NCBI RefSeq assembly: GCF_023517775.1
Contig: NZ_CP082904.1
Location: forward strand, 3,038,001-3,102,000
DNA length: 64,000 nucleotides
Reading direction: 5' to 3'
From: Mixta hanseatica
GTDB taxonomy: Bacteria > Pseudomonadota > Gammaproteobacteria > Enterobacterales > Enterobacteriaceae
Of this stretch, positions 1 to 11,213 are shown one piece after another (within the stretch, counting starts at the first letter, position 1; the number at the start of each line of letters is the position of its first letter). The translations under genes were made by a program, and so were the position numbers. The notes under the pieces are model-generated. The model was not told the DNA's origin. It saw nothing but the letters and a program-made list of their open reading frames with translations, and did not search any database.

Positions 1-45
<45 letters not shown>

Positions 46-87
46 ACATCAGATGATTACCGTTACCAAACCTGTTGGGATAAGATT

Positions 88-163
<76 letters not shown>

Positions 164-196
164 ATACCGGATAATCGTGTCGTGTTGACGAAGCGC

Positions 197-225
197 ATGA
201 TATGAAACCGCCTCCAGGGTGTCAA
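197..225 (-). promoter_or_regulatory. sigma-70 promoter of the tRNA-Ala pair
   Basis: On the minus strand a consensus -35 TTGACA (plus-strand 220-225) is separated by 17 bp from a -10 TATCAT (plus-strand 197-202). It is followed by a GC-rich discriminator typical of stable-RNA promoters. Transcription would begin near 190 and run into the tRNA at 163. Confidence 0.8.
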
Positions 226-409
226 CGGCAAATTGAAAATCTGTGTTTGATCGCTGAAAAAGACGCCAAACAACATTTAACACCTTCTGCGCCAAAGGGC
301 CCGACTACCGGATAATCCTCCTTAAAATGCGCTTCTGTCTGCTGGCTATCGCGCCGGTTGCCGTTGGGAAAAGATTTATTACTGGCTGGCCCTGCAGATA
401 CTCGCCTCG

Positions 410-439
410 TTGTTAATATAGAGTTAACTTCTTTATAAA
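410..439 (+). promoter_or_regulatory. candidate promoter of the FNT transporter gene
   Basis: TTGTTA (410-415) and TATAAA (434-439) are separated by 18 bp, about 140 bp before the start codon at 582. The rest of 226-581 shows no gene. I see no convincing FNR palindrome here, although genes of this family are often controlled by oxygen. Confidence 0.35.
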
Positions 440-581
440 ATGATGCTTGTTATTGTTAATTTGCTATGCAAAACTTCGCACGCTAATTAATCTACTGGTT
501 GATCGAATCCGCTCTGGCTGCGTCCTGCCGCCGACGAGAAGCGAAAACCATCGTTACCCTTTGACTAACACCAGAGCTACT

Positions 582-1370
582 ATGTCCTTGCATTCACCTA
601 AAGAAATCGCTGCCATTGCTATCCAGGCTGGCGTGGCGAAAAGTCGTCTGTCTGTTTCGTCCCTGTTAATTCTTGGCTTTATGGCTGGCGCATTTATTGC
701 GACCGGTTTTCTGCTTGATCTGCATGTCATTAATAAACTGCCGGCGGACTGGGGTTCTTTTGGCGGTTTTCTTGGCGCTGCCGTTTTCCCGGTTGGCCTG
801 ATCCTGACCATTCTGGCCGGCGGCGAGCTGTTGACCGGCAATATGATGACCATGCCTATCGCCTGGTTTGCCCGTCAGGTAAGCGGCTTCAGCGTACTGC
901 GTAACTGGTTCTGGATCACCATTGCTAACTTTATCGGCAGCGTGGCCGTCGCCTGGTTTTTTGGTCATCTGCTTGGTATGACCGAAGGCGATTACCTGAC
1001 TAAAACCGTGGCGATCGCGACGGCTAAAGTCAATGCCGACTTTATGCATGCCTTTATCTCCGGCATCGGCTGTAACTGGCTGGTCTGCCTTGCCGTCTGG
1101 CTGGCCTTCGCCAGCAAAGATATGGTGGGTAAGATTTTTGGCGCCTGGTTCCCGGTGATGGCTTTCGTGGCTATCGGTTTTCAACACGTGGTTGCCAATA
1201 TGTTTATCGTTCCGGCAGCAATCTTTGCCGGCCAGCTTAGCTGGGCTGAGTATCTGCCGAATTTTATCGCCGTGTTTCTTGGCAATGGCGTTGGCGGTGC
1301 GGTTTTCGTCGCCCTCGCCTACTTCCTTGCTTTCCGTCCTGCGGTAGAAAGTGCATCTGCTTCACGCTAA
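582..1370 (+). CDS. formate/nitrite transporter family channel
   Basis: This inner-membrane protein of 262 residues belongs to the FNT family of pentameric channels for small monovalent anions such as formate, nitrite and hydrosulfide. Six hydrophobic segments are visible. The family signature GGELLTGN falls near residues 87-94, and a conserved histidine occurs in FQHVVANM, the position used for proton relay in FocA/NirC. The open frame reaches back to 447, but the first 45 codons are rich in basic residues and unlike the family; ATG 582 gives the normal FNT N-terminus. Sequence features do not let me choose between formate and nitrite. It stands alone beside the tRNA-Ala genes, away from the nar genes at the far end of the window. 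Confidence 0.85.
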   Translation: MSLHSPKEIAAIAIQAGVAKSRLSVSSLLILGFMAGAFIATGFLLDLHVINKLPADWGSFGGFLGAAVFPVGLILTILAGGELLTGNMMTMPIAWFARQVSGFSVLRNWFWITIANFIGSVAVAWFFGHLLGMTEGDYLTKTVAIATAKVNADFMHAFISGIGCNWLVCLAVWLAFASKDMVGKIFGAWFPVMAFVAIGFQHVVANMFIVPAAIFAGQLSWAEYLPNFIAVFLGNGVGGAVFVALAYFLAFRPAVESASASR

Positions 1371-1495
1371 TACTGTTTGTCCTCTGCCTGCGGGCAGAGG
1401 GCATCACCTTTCCTGTTAGTGATCCTCGTTAGTTAATCGCCTGACTTTTTCATGTAATATATTTGCCTGTTGCTTAAGTTTACAGGGACTGAAAC

Positions 1496-1849
1496 GTGAA
1501 AGAGGAATGGTTAACGCCGGATGAGCTTGCCCAACGGACAGGCTATACGCGTCAGACAATCAATAAATGGATTAAGCGCGAGCACTGGATAACGAAACCC
1601 AAGCCCGGCGTACAGGGCGGTAAAGCGCGCGTGGTGAAAATCGACGAACGGGTGGCGGCTTTTTTAGATGACACGCGCCATGCGGCGGAACCGGCCGGTA
1701 TCTATCTGGCGAAAACCAATACGCTGTCCGCCTTACTGAATACTTTTGTCCAGCAAATGACGCCGCAAGAACAGGAAAAGCTGCAGAAATTGCTGCTGCG
1801 TGAAGGCGTTAAAGGACTGCTTCAGCGGCTGGATATTGAGAGCAAATAA
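1496..1849 (+). CDS. yfeC: YfeC-like DNA-binding protein
   Basis: This is a 117-residue protein of the YfeC/YfeD family, putative transcription regulators with a winged helix like that of Mu-type repressors. The N-terminal half holds the helix-turn-helix (TPDELAQRTGYTRQTINKW, residues 7-25), followed by a basic wing with KPGVQGGKARVV. The C-terminal third is a charged helix. The start codon is GTG, preceded by an AGGGA ribosome site. In E. coli it lies between alaW and gltX as here; E. coli also has the paralogue yfeD, which is missing. Targets are not known. Confidence 0.85.
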   Translation: MKEEWLTPDELAQRTGYTRQTINKWIKREHWITKPKPGVQGGKARVVKIDERVAAFLDDTRHAAEPAGIYLAKTNTLSALLNTFVQQMTPQEQEKLQKLLLREGVKGLLQRLDIESK

Positions 1850-1855
1850 AAAAAA

Positions 1856-1880
1856 CCGGAAGCTTGCTTCCGGTTTTTTT
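1856..1880. terminator. bidirectional terminator between yfeC and gltX
   Basis: An 8-bp perfect stem, CCGGAAGC/GCTTCCGG, with a 2-base spacer is flanked by an A run before and a T run after. It can stop transcription of both convergent genes. Confidence 0.9.
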
Positions 1881-1899
1881 ATGCGTCGCGCAAAAAGCG

Positions 1900-3315
1900 T
1901 TAGCCCTGAGCTTCACGCTCGCTAATAAAGGCCAGCGCCTTTTCGATACGCGCCACTGCACGAGAGCGGCCAATCGCCTGCACCGTTACGTCCAGCGCCG
2001 GGGATTGCCCTGCACCGGTTACCGCCACGCGCAGCGGCATGCCTACTTTACCCATGCCTACTTCCAGCTCGTCCGCCGTCGCCTGAATAGCGTGGTGAAC
2101 GTTTTCCGCCGTCCAGTCGCTAATCGCCGCCAGTTTATCGCGCACCACTTCCAGCGGCTGACGCGCAACCGGACGCAGATGTTTTTTCGCCGCATCCGCA
2201 TCAAAGGCGTCGAAATCTTCATAGAAATAGCGGCAGCTGGCAGCCATCTCTTTCAGCGTCTTACAGCGCTCGCCAAGCAATTTTACCAGCTGCGCCAGTT
2301 CAGGCCCGGTACGGGTATCAATTTGCGCCTGCTCGATGTGCCATTGCAGATGCGTAGCGACATATTCCGCAGGCAGGCTATTAATGTAGTGATGGTTCAG
2401 CCACTGTAGTTTCTCGGTGTTGAACGCGCTGGCAGATTTGCTGACCGCATCTAAAGAAAAAAGCTGCTTCATCTCTTCAATAGAGAAAATCTCCTGATCG
2501 CCATGGGACCAGCCCAGACGCACCAGGTAGTTAAGCAGCGCTTCCGGCAGATAGCCGTCGTCACGATATTGCATCACACCTACTGCGCCGTGGCGCTTAG
2601 AGAGCTTTTTGCCGTCGTCGCCGAGGATCATAGAGACGTGCGCATAAACCGGCACCTGCGCGCCAATCGCCTGTAGGATGTTAATCTGGCGCGGCGTGTT
2701 ATTGATATGGTCTTCGCCACGGATAACGTGGGTGATCCCCATATCCCAGTCATCGATCACCACACAGAAGTTATAGGTCGGTGAACCGTCGGTGCGACGA
2801 ATAATCAGATCGTCCAGCTCCTGGTTACTGAATTCGATCGGGCCACGGATCTGATCGTCGAACACCACGGAGCCTTCCTGTGGGTTGCGGAAGCGCACCA
2901 CGTGCGGTTCATTATCAGCATGATGTTCATGGCTGTCACGGCAGCGACCGTCATAGCGCGGCTTTTCGCCGTTCGCCATTTGCGTTTCGCGCAGCTGCTC
3001 CAAACGTTCTTTCGAGCAGTAGCATTTATAGGCGGTACCCGCTTCCAGCATCTCGTCAATCACCGCATTGTAGCGATCGAAACGCTTGGTCTGATAATAA
3101 GGGCCCTCATCCCAGTCCAGATTCAGCCAGTTCATGCCATCCATAATGGCGTCGATGGCCTGCTGAGTGGAACGCTCCAGATCGGTATCTTCAATGCGCA
3201 GGACAAATTCACCGCCGTGGTTACGAGCAAACAGCCAGGAATAAAGCGCGGTACGTGCGCCGCCAACATGTAGATAGCCGGTCGGACTGGGCGCGAAACG
3301 GGTTTTGATTTTCAT
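1900..3315 (-). CDS. gltX: glutamyl-tRNA synthetase
   Basis: Class I aminoacyl-tRNA synthetase that charges tRNA-Glu with glutamate in the cytoplasm; 471 residues, the same length as the E. coli enzyme. The HIGH-type motif appears as [10 protein letters not shown] near residue 17 and the KMSKS-type motif as KKLSKRHG near 237. Cysteines in CYCSKE and CRDSHEHH match the zinc site of the proteobacterial form. The open frame extends 25 codons upstream to 3390, but the conserved start is [13 protein letters not shown], preceded by an AAGG ribosome site. It is convergent with yfeC and divergent from the tRNA-Val cluster, as in E. coli. Confidence 0.97.
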   Translation of the reverse strand: MKIKTRFAPSPTGYLHVGGARTALYSWLFARNHGGEFVLRIEDTDLERSTQQAIDAIMDGMNWLNLDWDEGPYYQTKRFDRYNAVIDEMLEAGTAYKCYCSKERLEQLRETQMANGEKPRYDGRCRDSHEHHADNEPHVVRFRNPQEGSVVFDDQIRGPIEFSNQELDDLIIRRTDGSPTYNFCVVIDDWDMGITHVIRGEDHINNTPRQINILQAIGAQVPVYAHVSMILGDDGKKLSKRHGAVGVMQYRDDGYLPEALLNYLVRLGWSHGDQEIFSIEEMKQLFSLDAVSKSASAFNTEKLQWLNHHYINSLPAEYVATHLQWHIEQAQIDTRTGPELAQLVKLLGERCKTLKEMAASCRYFYEDFDAFDADAAKKHLRPVARQPLEVVRDKLAAISDWTAENVHHAIQATADELEVGMGKVGMPLRVAVTGAGQSPALDVTVQAIGRSRAVARIEKALAFISEREAQG

Positions 3316-3541
3316 TGAGCTTGCCTTAGTGCGCAGATTTTCTGCGGAATGACAGAAAAGATGATTTTCATGCATTGTTTCAGTGCGCATATTCTAACAT
3401 CTACCCTTGATTCCTCAACGGCAAACCCGGCGTTGATGCGGCATGCTGCTGAATTTTCATGCATCAAGGTCTTGATTTCGGCTAAAAGCGCGACACACTG
3501 CCTAATTTTAAGACGAACAAACATTTTCGTTTTAAAAAGCG

Positions 3542-3569
3542 TTGACTCATTTCCAACTCTCCCTATAAT
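3542..3569 (+). promoter_or_regulatory. strong sigma-70 promoter of the tRNA-Val/Lys operon
   Basis: TTGACT (3542-3547), a 16-bp spacer and a perfect TATAAT (3564-3569) precede the first tRNA-Val by 17 bp. The GC-containing discriminator after the -10 fits stringent control of stable RNA. The 3316-3541 stretch upstream holds no gene. Confidence 0.9.
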
Positions 3570-3586
3570 GCGACTCCACACAGCGG

Positions 3587-3662
3587 GGGTGATTAGCTCA
3601 GTTGGTAGAGCATCTCCCTTACAAGGAGGGGGTCGGCGGTTCGAGCCCGTCATCACCCACCA
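3587..3662 (+). tRNA. valU: tRNA-Val(UAC), copy 1
   Basis: A 76-nt tRNA with encoded CCA and anticodon TAC. It differs from the two following copies at position 27 (T instead of C), giving a T-G wobble at the top of the anticodon stem, and shares G59 with copy 3 while copy 2 has A59. First gene of a four-tRNA transcript. Confidence 0.97.
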
Positions 3663-3703
3663 TCTCTAAGATGGCCCGCAGTGTAAGACAGAAGATAAAA
3701 GAT

Positions 3704-3779
3704 GGGTGATTAGCTCAGTTGGTAGAGCACCTCCCTTACAAGGAGGGGGTCGGCGGTTCGAACCCGTCATCACCCACCA
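3704..3779 (+). tRNA. valX: tRNA-Val(UAC), copy 2
   Basis: A 76-nt tRNA with anticodon TAC, encoded CCA, and an A rather than G after the TTCGA of the T loop. The 41-bp spacer from copy 1 is unstructured by eye. Confidence 0.97.
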
Positions 3780-3805
3780 TCTTTTATAGTTTGTCGCACC
3801 GAAAT

Positions 3806-3881
3806 GGGTGATTAGCTCAGTTGGTAGAGCACCTCCCTTACAAGGAGGGGGTCGGCGGTTCGAGCCCGTCATCACCCACCA
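3806..3881 (+). tRNA. valY: tRNA-Val(UAC), copy 3
   Basis: A 76-nt tRNA with anticodon TAC and encoded CCA. Only two bases separate it from the tRNA-Lys, so processing must cut inside a very tight junction. Confidence 0.97.
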
Positions 3882-3883
3882 TC

Positions 3884-3959
3884 GGGTCGTTAGCTCAGTT
3901 GGTAGAGCAGTTGACTTTTAATCAATTGGTCGCAGGTTCGAATCCTGCACGACCCACCA
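3884..3959 (+). tRNA. lysV: tRNA-Lys(UUU)
   Basis: A 76-nt tRNA starting GGGTCGTTAGCTC and ending CACGACCCACCA, with anticodon TTT. Last intact gene of the valUXY-lysV operon. Its final 18 bases and the downstream terminator are repeated at 4096. Confidence 0.97.
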
Positions 3960-3965
3960 GTGTAG

Positions 3966-3990
3966 AAAGGCGCCCTAAAGGCGCCTTTTT
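3966..3990 (+). terminator. terminator of the tRNA operon
   Basis: The stem AAAGGCGCC (3966-3974) pairs with GGCGCCTTT (3980-3988) around the loop CTAAA and runs into five T residues. Confidence 0.9.
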
Positions 3991-4012
3991 GCTATGTAAA
4001 AACGGCAGGATG

Positions 4013-4095
4013 AGAACCTGCAGCAGGTTCGGGCCGAGCGAAGCGAGACAACGTTGCCGGCGGCAACGGCCCGAAGGGCGAGGCGAAGCCGAGTT
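4013..4095 (+). other. palindromic insert within a split tRNA-Lys T arm
   Basis: GCAGGTTCG at 4023-4031 is the 5' half of a tRNA-Lys T arm, and ATCCTGCACGACCCACCA at 4096-4113 is its 3' half. About 64 bp separate them. The insert carries a 7-bp perfect hairpin (CGTTGCC/GGCAACG, 4052-4068) and alternating cgaagcg-type words. The 5' boundary also forms a hairpin, GAACCTGC/GCAGGTTC. This fits a small mobile repeat lodged in a decayed tRNA copy, but I cannot name the family. Confidence 0.5.
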
Positions 4096-4121
4096 ATCCT
4101 GCACGACCCACCAGTGTAGAG

Positions 4122-4144
4122 AGGCGCCCTAAAGGCGCCTTTTT
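4122..4144 (+). terminator. second copy of the tRNA operon terminator
   Basis: AGGCGCC (4122-4128) and GGCGCCT (4134-4140) form a stem around CTAAA and are followed by a T run. It copies the terminator at 3966-3990. Confidence 0.8.
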
Positions 4145-4278
4145 GCTATATAAAGATGGCAGGATGAGAACCCCGCCCTTTCTTTTCACTTTCTTAGCGC
4201 TTTTTTTACGCTTCGCACCCTGAAGTCTCATCTCCTGATAACCGATAAACGTATTGGTCTATAACCAAGGAGATAATC

Positions 4279-4638
4279 ATGACGGCAATCACTACCACCA
4301 CCCCCAGCGTAGGACAAAGCAGTAGCAGCAACGGCAGCAGTAGCGGTAGCGATGTTTCTTCGCAGATTTCGCGTATTACCAACCAGATTAACAAACTGCA
4401 AACACAGCTGAAGGATATCAGCAACACCAGCGGCACCGCCGAAGAGAAACAGAAACAGCAGGAGCAGATCCAGGCGCAAATCAAACTGCTGCAGGCGCAG
4501 CTGGCGCAGTTACAGCGCCAACAGGCTGAAGAAGCGACGAAAAAGCAGGAAGCGAAAGAAGGCAGCAGCGGCAGCGCAAAAATCGCTGATGGCGTAAATC
4601 GCCCTACTGCGGAAAATCAGATCAACGTTTATATCTAA
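4279..4638 (+). CDS. FlxA-like coiled-coil protein
   Basis: A 119-residue hydrophilic protein. Residues 1-25 are Ser/Thr/Gly rich and low in complexity. Residues 26-88 form a heptad-like coiled coil very rich in Gln, Lys and Glu. The C-terminus reads [13 protein letters not shown]. The composition and the [17 protein letters not shown] stretch match the FlxA-like family; in E. coli FlxA is a flagellum-class gene product of unknown role. A strong ribosome site, AAGGAG, lies 8 bases before ATG 4279. The gene is single and its 3' end overlaps the LysR gene by 4 bp, tail to tail. No flagellar gene is near. Confidence 0.7.
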   Translation: MTAITTTTPSVGQSSSSNGSSSGSDVSSQISRITNQINKLQTQLKDISNTSGTAEEKQKQQEQIQAQIKLLQAQLAQLQRQQAEEATKKQEAKEGSSGSAKIADGVNRPTAENQINVYI

Positions 4639-5555
4639 AAAGCGGGCATTATTTGCCGCTGTTGCGTCAGCAGCGTTGCCTGCTGACGCACCTCCTGCCA
4701 GATCACCTCGGCGGCGGGCGTCAGAGAGCGATTTTTGCGCCGAATCAGCATCAGCGTCCGATTAATTTCCGGCAACAGCCGCCGTACCATTAATGGCCGC
4801 CCGGCGGGCAACGGCAACGCCAGCGCAGGCAGAATACTGATGCCTATCCCGGCTTCAACCATCGGATAAAGCGTAGTGGGATGGCCGATCTCCTGCACAA
4901 TTTCCGCCTCGACCTGCTGTTGTTTGAGCGCCTCATCGATTAATACCCGGCTGCCGGAAGCATAATCCTGCAGCACCATGGTGCGTCCGCTTAGCATCCG
5001 CCAGTGCAGATCTTCAACCTGTGCCAGCTTATCATCCTGACGGCACAATAGCAGGAACGGCTCATCAAGAATCGGCTGCGAGGCGAATTCGCCAGCGGCC
5101 AGCGGCCCGACCACAATGCCGAAATCCACTTCAGCATCGCGTACGCTTTGCAGCACCCATTGCTGCGGCCGATCGCGCAGCATCACTTTAATTTCAGGAT
5201 AATGTAGCTGGCTGGCCGCCAGGCACTGCGGCATCAGATGGGCGGAAATAGTCTGGCTGGCTGCTACCCGTACCGTGCCGCTGCGCTGCTGTCCAAAGCT
5301 GCGCGCATCCAGTAGCGTGGTATTCAACTCTTCCAGCAGACGTTCAAGCCGATTGGCCAGCTGCTGCCCGGCGCCGGTCAGAATGACCTCGCGCGTAGTG
5401 CGATCCAGCAAACGGATGCCCATTTCCGCCTCCAGCTCTTTAATGCTATGGCTGACCGCCGACTGGCTAAGACCAATCACCTGCCCTGCCTGGCTGAAGC
5501 TGCCGTGCTGCGCCACGGCCACAAACACCCGTAGCTGTCGGAGCGTATAATTCAT
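4635..5555 (-). CDS. yfeR: LysR-family regulator YfeR
   Basis: A 306-residue LysR-type transcription factor. Residues 1-60 hold the winged helix-turn-helix ([17 protein letters not shown] and [13 protein letters not shown]), and residues 90-300 the effector-binding domain. It is divergent from the transporter yfeH, the usual arrangement in which the regulator controls both itself and its neighbour. E. coli YfeR is reported to respond to osmotic conditions; the ligand here is unknown. The two genes are 93 bp apart, enough for one LysR binding region. Confidence 0.88.
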   Translation of the reverse strand: MNYTLRQLRVFVAVAQHGSFSQAGQVIGLSQSAVSHSIKELEAEMGIRLLDRTTREVILTGAGQQLANRLERLLEELNTTLLDARSFGQQRSGTVRVAASQTISAHLMPQCLAASQLHYPEIKVMLRDRPQQWVLQSVRDAEVDFGIVVGPLAAGEFASQPILDEPFLLLCRQDDKLAQVEDLHWRMLSGRTMVLQDYASGSRVLIDEALKQQQVEAEIVQEIGHPTTLYPMVEAGIGISILPALALPLPAGRPLMVRRLLPEINRTLMLIRRKNRSLTPAAEVIWQEVRQQATLLTQQRQIMPAF

Positions 5556-5648
5556 CTTTTTTATTCATCAATGGATGCAATAAATCAATTTTATTTCTAA
5601 ACCCGTCTGACGCACAATAGGCCATCGAATTTTAACCTGGTTTTAACA

Positions 5649-6665
5649 ATGCGAATTCTGCGTCTCGACCCGATGATGGTCAAATTGCTGATCGTGGTGC
5701 TGCTGGCGACCTTTTTACCGGCAAAAGGCGGCTTTGTTCCTTTTTTTGAATGGCTTACCACCGCCGCGATTGCGCTGCTGTTCTTTATGCACGGTGCCAA
5801 ACTGTCGCGTGAAAAAATCATTGCCGGCAGTAGCCACTGGCGGCTGCATCTGTGGATTCTGTTCAGTACCTTTGTGCTGTTCCCCATCCTCGGGCTGCTG
5901 CTGGTATGGTGGCATCCGGTGAACCTGAGCGATGAAATTTACACCGGCTTCGTTTACCTGTGCATTCTGCCAGCCACGGTCCAGTCCGCTATCGCTTTTA
6001 CTTCCATGGCAGGCGGTAACGTTGCAGCGGCGGTCTGTAGCGCCTCTGCTTCCAGCCTGCTCGGCGTATTCATCTCGCCGCTGCTGGTCAATCTGGTGAT
6101 GAATATTCATAGCGAGATGCCAGGCAACGGCCTGGAGCAGATTGGGCGCATTATGTTGCAACTGCTGGTGCCGTTTGTGCTGGGGCACCTGTCGCGCCGC
6201 TGGATTGGCGGCTGGGTTGAGCGCCATCGCAGCCTGATTGGCAAAACCGATCAAACGTCTATCCTGCTGGTGGTCTATTCCGCCTTTAGTGAAGCGGTAG
6301 TTAACGGTATCTGGCATCGGGTAGGCGTCATTACCCTGCTGTGGATTCTGGCGGGAAGTGTACTGCTGTTGGCAATTGTGTTGGTGATTAATGTGCTGGC
6401 GGCGCGACTGTTCGGCTTTAAGCGGGCGGATGAAATCACTATTCTGTTCTGCGGCTCGAAAAAGAGCCTGGCGAATGGCGTGCCGATGGCTAACATCCTG
6501 TTTCCCGCCGCCGCCGTGGGGATTATTGTTCTACCGCTGATGGTGTTTCATCAGATACAGCTGATGGTCTGCTCGTTTATCGCCCAACAGTATAAAAAGA
6601 AGAATGAAACTGAGCTGCAAGCCAGCATGCCGAAAGGCAAAGCGGTAGTAGAGTCGCAGAAATAA
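5649..6665 (+). CDS. yfeH: bile-acid:sodium symporter family protein YfeH
   Basis: A 338-residue integral inner-membrane protein with about ten hydrophobic segments. It belongs to the BASS/SBF-like family (the short bacterial YfeH form). Recognisable blocks include FFMHGAKLSREKI near residue 45 and FCGSKKSLANGVPMA near 270, the latter at the crossover region that binds ions in BASS proteins. The C-terminal 25 residues are polar and cytoplasmic. The substrate is unknown. Its regulator YfeR is divergent. Confidence 0.85.
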   Translation: MRILRLDPMMVKLLIVVLLATFLPAKGGFVPFFEWLTTAAIALLFFMHGAKLSREKIIAGSSHWRLHLWILFSTFVLFPILGLLLVWWHPVNLSDEIYTGFVYLCILPATVQSAIAFTSMAGGNVAAAVCSASASSLLGVFISPLLVNLVMNIHSEMPGNGLEQIGRIMLQLLVPFVLGHLSRRWIGGWVERHRSLIGKTDQTSILLVVYSAFSEAVVNGIWHRVGVITLLWILAGSVLLLAIVLVINVLAARLFGFKRADEITILFCGSKKSLANGVPMANILFPAAAVGIIVLPLMVFHQIQLMVCSFIAQQYKKKNETELQASMPKGKAVVESQK

Positions 6666-6670
6666 CCCTG

Positions 6671-6693
6671 ACGCGCCGTCGTTGACGGCGCGT
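6671..6693. terminator. hairpin between convergent yfeH and ypeB
   Basis: A 10-bp perfect stem, ACGCGCCGTC/GACGGCGCGT, with a GTT loop. There is no T run, so termination may be weak or Rho-assisted. Confidence 0.6.
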
Positions 6694-6694
6694 A

Positions 6695-8942
<2,248 letters not shown>

Positions 8943-8949
8943 TCAGAGA

Positions 8950-8975
8950 AAGAAAACCCCCGGCAAGCGGGGGTT
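8950..8975 (-). terminator. terminator between zipA and ligA
   Basis: AACCCCC (8955-8961) and GGGGGTT (8969-8975) form a stem; on the minus strand it runs into TTTTCT. It lies just after zipA, so ligA probably also has its own promoter or depends on read-through. Confidence 0.75.
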
Positions 8976-9000
8976 CAGGGAACAAAGCGGGAACCGGCTA

Positions 9001-10056
9001 TCAGGCGTTTGCGTCGACAACGTCGCGAATACGCGCCTTATAGGTTTCCAGTTTTTGCGGCGTCATCATCCGACGCTCATCGTCCAGCACCACGCCGCCG
9101 ACATCGTCAGCGATGCGCTGCGCCGACTGCAGCATTAACTTAAAGTTTTGATGCGGATCGCCATAAGACGGCACCATCATAAAGATAGAAATGCCGGGCG
9201 TGCTGAAGTCTGACATGGCATCGGGATTGAAGGACCCCGGCTTCACCATGTTAGCCAGGCTAAATAACACCGGGCCGCTTCCCGCCGGGCTTAAATGACG
9301 ATGGAAGATATTCATTTCGCCAAACTGGAAGCCCGCCTGCAGAATACCCTGTAGCAGACTTTCACCGTTCAGCTCGCCGCCAGCATGAGCGGTAACATGC
9401 AGCACCAGCACGGTCTCTTTGCGACGCGCCTCTTCACGCGGCTGCGCGGCAGGCTCCGCCGCTGCGGGCGCAACCGGCGCATCGCTTTCAGCGGTCATAA
9501 CCGGCTCATCATCCAGCCACTGCGGTTCATCATCAAGTAACGGATCGGCAGGCTGCTGTAACGGCGCTTCAGGTTGGCGCGCTGGCGCCGGCTGCGGCGC
9601 ACGCGGTTCAACAGGCTGAGGCGCACGCGGCGCGGCAGGCTGGCGCTCGTCTGACGGTCGCGGTTCGAAAGCGTCACGATCGGCCGCGTCGGAAGGCGCG
9701 CCGTCAAACAGCGGATCGCGTTCCGGTTGCGGCGCCACGGGCACCGACGAACGCGTCGGTTGCGGCTTACGCGCAGCAGGACGTGGCGCTGGCTCTTCGT
9801 CTTCTGCAGTAAATCCATCAAAAGAAGGTTCGTTATGTGAAGATTTTGCCGGCGTACGTCGGACCCGAACATCACCCACACCGTTGGTGTCCTCTTCGGT
9901 CAGGCTATCTTCTTGATCCTGTTTCAAACGCTTGTGCGGGCGATCGCGAAACACAGATGAGCGCTCTTTACGGCTGGTCCACAGCCCGTGAAGCAGCAAC
10001 GCTATTATGGCGATCGCGCCAACAACGATTAATATCAGACGCAAATCCTGCATCAT
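9001..10056 (-). CDS. zipA: cell division protein ZipA
   Basis: A 351-residue inner-membrane protein that tethers FtsZ to the membrane and stabilises the Z ring. Residues 1-28 form the N-terminal anchor ([20 protein letters not shown]), followed by a short basic region and a long Pro/Gln/Ala-rich linker (about 60-210). The globular FtsZ-binding domain fills about residues 212-351 ([19 protein letters not shown]). The frame extends 13 codons upstream, but MMQDLRL is the conserved start. The linker is highly charged, with several DDEP repeats. It is divergent from cysZ. Confidence 0.97.
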   Translation of the reverse strand: MMQDLRLILIVVGAIAIIALLLHGLWTSRKERSSVFRDRPHKRLKQDQEDSLTEEDTNGVGDVRVRRTPAKSSHNEPSFDGFTAEDEEPAPRPAARKPQPTRSSVPVAPQPERDPLFDGAPSDAADRDAFEPRPSDERQPAAPRAPQPVEPRAPQPAPARQPEAPLQQPADPLLDDEPQWLDDEPVMTAESDAPVAPAAAEPAAQPREEARRKETVLVLHVTAHAGGELNGESLLQGILQAGFQFGEMNIFHRHLSPAGSGPVLFSLANMVKPGSFNPDAMSDFSTPGISIFMMVPSYGDPHQNFKLMLQSAQRIADDVGGVVLDDERRMMTPQKLETYKARIRDVVDANA

Positions 10057-10274
10057 TGTATTCTCTGTTGTTCCAATACCTTGCCACCACGGCAAACTTT
10101 ATCCTCTAACTGTATTTGTCCCGCTAAACAAGTGCAAGTCTGCACCGGCTTTTCTGACAAATAAGATAGAGCCACCCCGCTTTTTTGCTGTTTTTTCAGC
10201 CAAAAGGCGACTGGTAACAGAAAAAAGCCAGGTTATGATAGCCTGGCCTGTCAAACAGAGGAGAAAAACTGTCG

Positions 10275-11069
10275 ATGGCCCCGGTTCAACCTGCTTCCTA
10301 TAATGGTGTTCACTACTTTGCTCAGGGCTGGAAACTGATCCGCCTGCCGGGCATTCGCCGGTTCGTTATTATTCCACTGCTGGTGAATATTATTCTGCTC
10401 GGCGGCGCCTTTATCTGGCTGTTTTATCGCCTCAATGAGTGGATCCCCCAATTGATGTCGCATGTGCCTGGCTGGTTACAATGGTTAAGCTATCTGCTCT
10501 GGCCGCTTACCGTGCTCTCGATTGTGCTGGTATTCAGCTACTTTTTTTCCACTATTGCTAACTGGATAGCCGCCCCCTTCTGCGGGCTGCTGGCGGAGCA
10601 GCTGGAGGGACGGCTGACCGGCCAACCGATGCCAGACAGCGGCTGGCTGGCGCTGGTAAAAGATATTCCACGCATCATGAAACGTGAATGGCAAAAGCTC
10701 GCCTGGTATTTGCCGCGCGCGTTGGGGTTACTGCTGCTTTACTTTATTCCCGGTTTCGGCCAAACCGTGGCGCCGGTGCTGTGGTTTCTGTTCAGCGCCT
10801 GGATGCTGGCGATCCAGTACTGCGATTATCCCTTTGATAATCACAAGGTCAGCTTTCAGAAAATGCGTGGTGCCCTGCGCCAGCACAAAACGGCTAATAT
10901 GCAGTTCGGTGCGCTGGTAAGCCTGTTTACTATGGTGCCGCTGCTTAACCTGGCGATTATGCCGGTCGCGGTCTGCGGCGCCACGGCGATGTGGGTCGAT
11001 CGTTATCGTCAGCAGTTGGGCATGCCTGAGTTTCGCTCCGCGGATGCGCAGCGGGTAAGCACGCGCTGA
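10275..11069 (+). CDS. cysZ: sulfate transporter CysZ
   Basis: A 264-residue inner-membrane protein of the CysZ family that takes up sulfate for cysteine synthesis. It has four hydrophobic regions and the conserved blocks [16 protein letters not shown] near residue 90 and [20 protein letters not shown] near 170. The ribosome site AGAGGAG precedes ATG 10275. The C-terminus has about ten more residues than E. coli. It lies upstream of cysK in the same direction with a 144-bp gap. Confidence 0.95.
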   Translation: MAPVQPASYNGVHYFAQGWKLIRLPGIRRFVIIPLLVNIILLGGAFIWLFYRLNEWIPQLMSHVPGWLQWLSYLLWPLTVLSIVLVFSYFFSTIANWIAAPFCGLLAEQLEGRLTGQPMPDSGWLALVKDIPRIMKREWQKLAWYLPRALGLLLLYFIPGFGQTVAPVLWFLFSAWMLAIQYCDYPFDNHKVSFQKMRGALRQHKTANMQFGALVSLFTMVPLLNLAIMPVAVCGATAMWVDRYRQQLGMPEFRSADAQRVSTR

Positions 11070-11145
11070 CAGCGACGTTACACCGACCTTATGCATTTTC
11101 GCTACGGCTTATTTCAGCTAAACATATACATATACTATTTCCTTC

Positions 11146-11174
11146 CTTCCTTGCGAAACTGGAAAAGGTATGCT
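11146..11174 (+). promoter_or_regulatory. candidate cysK promoter
   Basis: A -10 like TATGCT at 11169-11174 lies 40 bp before cysK, with only a weak -35 (11146-11151) 17 bp upstream. A weak -35 fits an activator-dependent promoter, and CysB control of cysK is well known. The AT-rich run at 11121-11140 could be part of the CysB site. I cannot define that site by eye. Confidence 0.35.
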
Positions 11175-11213
11175 TTCACGGTTCCCTGAAATTCATACAG
11201 TTAAGGACAGGCT

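Larger units (their letters stand above)
3942..4172 (+). repeat. 77-bp direct repeat of the tRNA-Lys 3' end plus terminator
   Basis: Bases 3942-4018 recur at 4096-4172 with only a handful of mismatches. Each copy holds the last 18 bases of tRNA-Lys, the short spacer, the GGCGCC terminator and the sequence ggcaggatgagaacc. The second copy therefore looks like a tRNA tail without a tRNA. Its own hairpin is at 4122-4140 with a T run to 4144. Confidence 0.85.

Noticed and set aside
3666..3875. Open frames running through the tRNA-Val genes with repeated peptide MMTGSNRRPPPCKG
   Set aside because: They are translations of the repeated tRNA sequence, a common annotation artefact.
4206..4484. Hydrophobic frames opposite the FlxA-like gene that look like membrane proteins
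   Set aside because: They arise from reading the Gln/Ser/Ala-rich coiled-coil gene backwards; the forward gene has a strong ribosome site and a family match.
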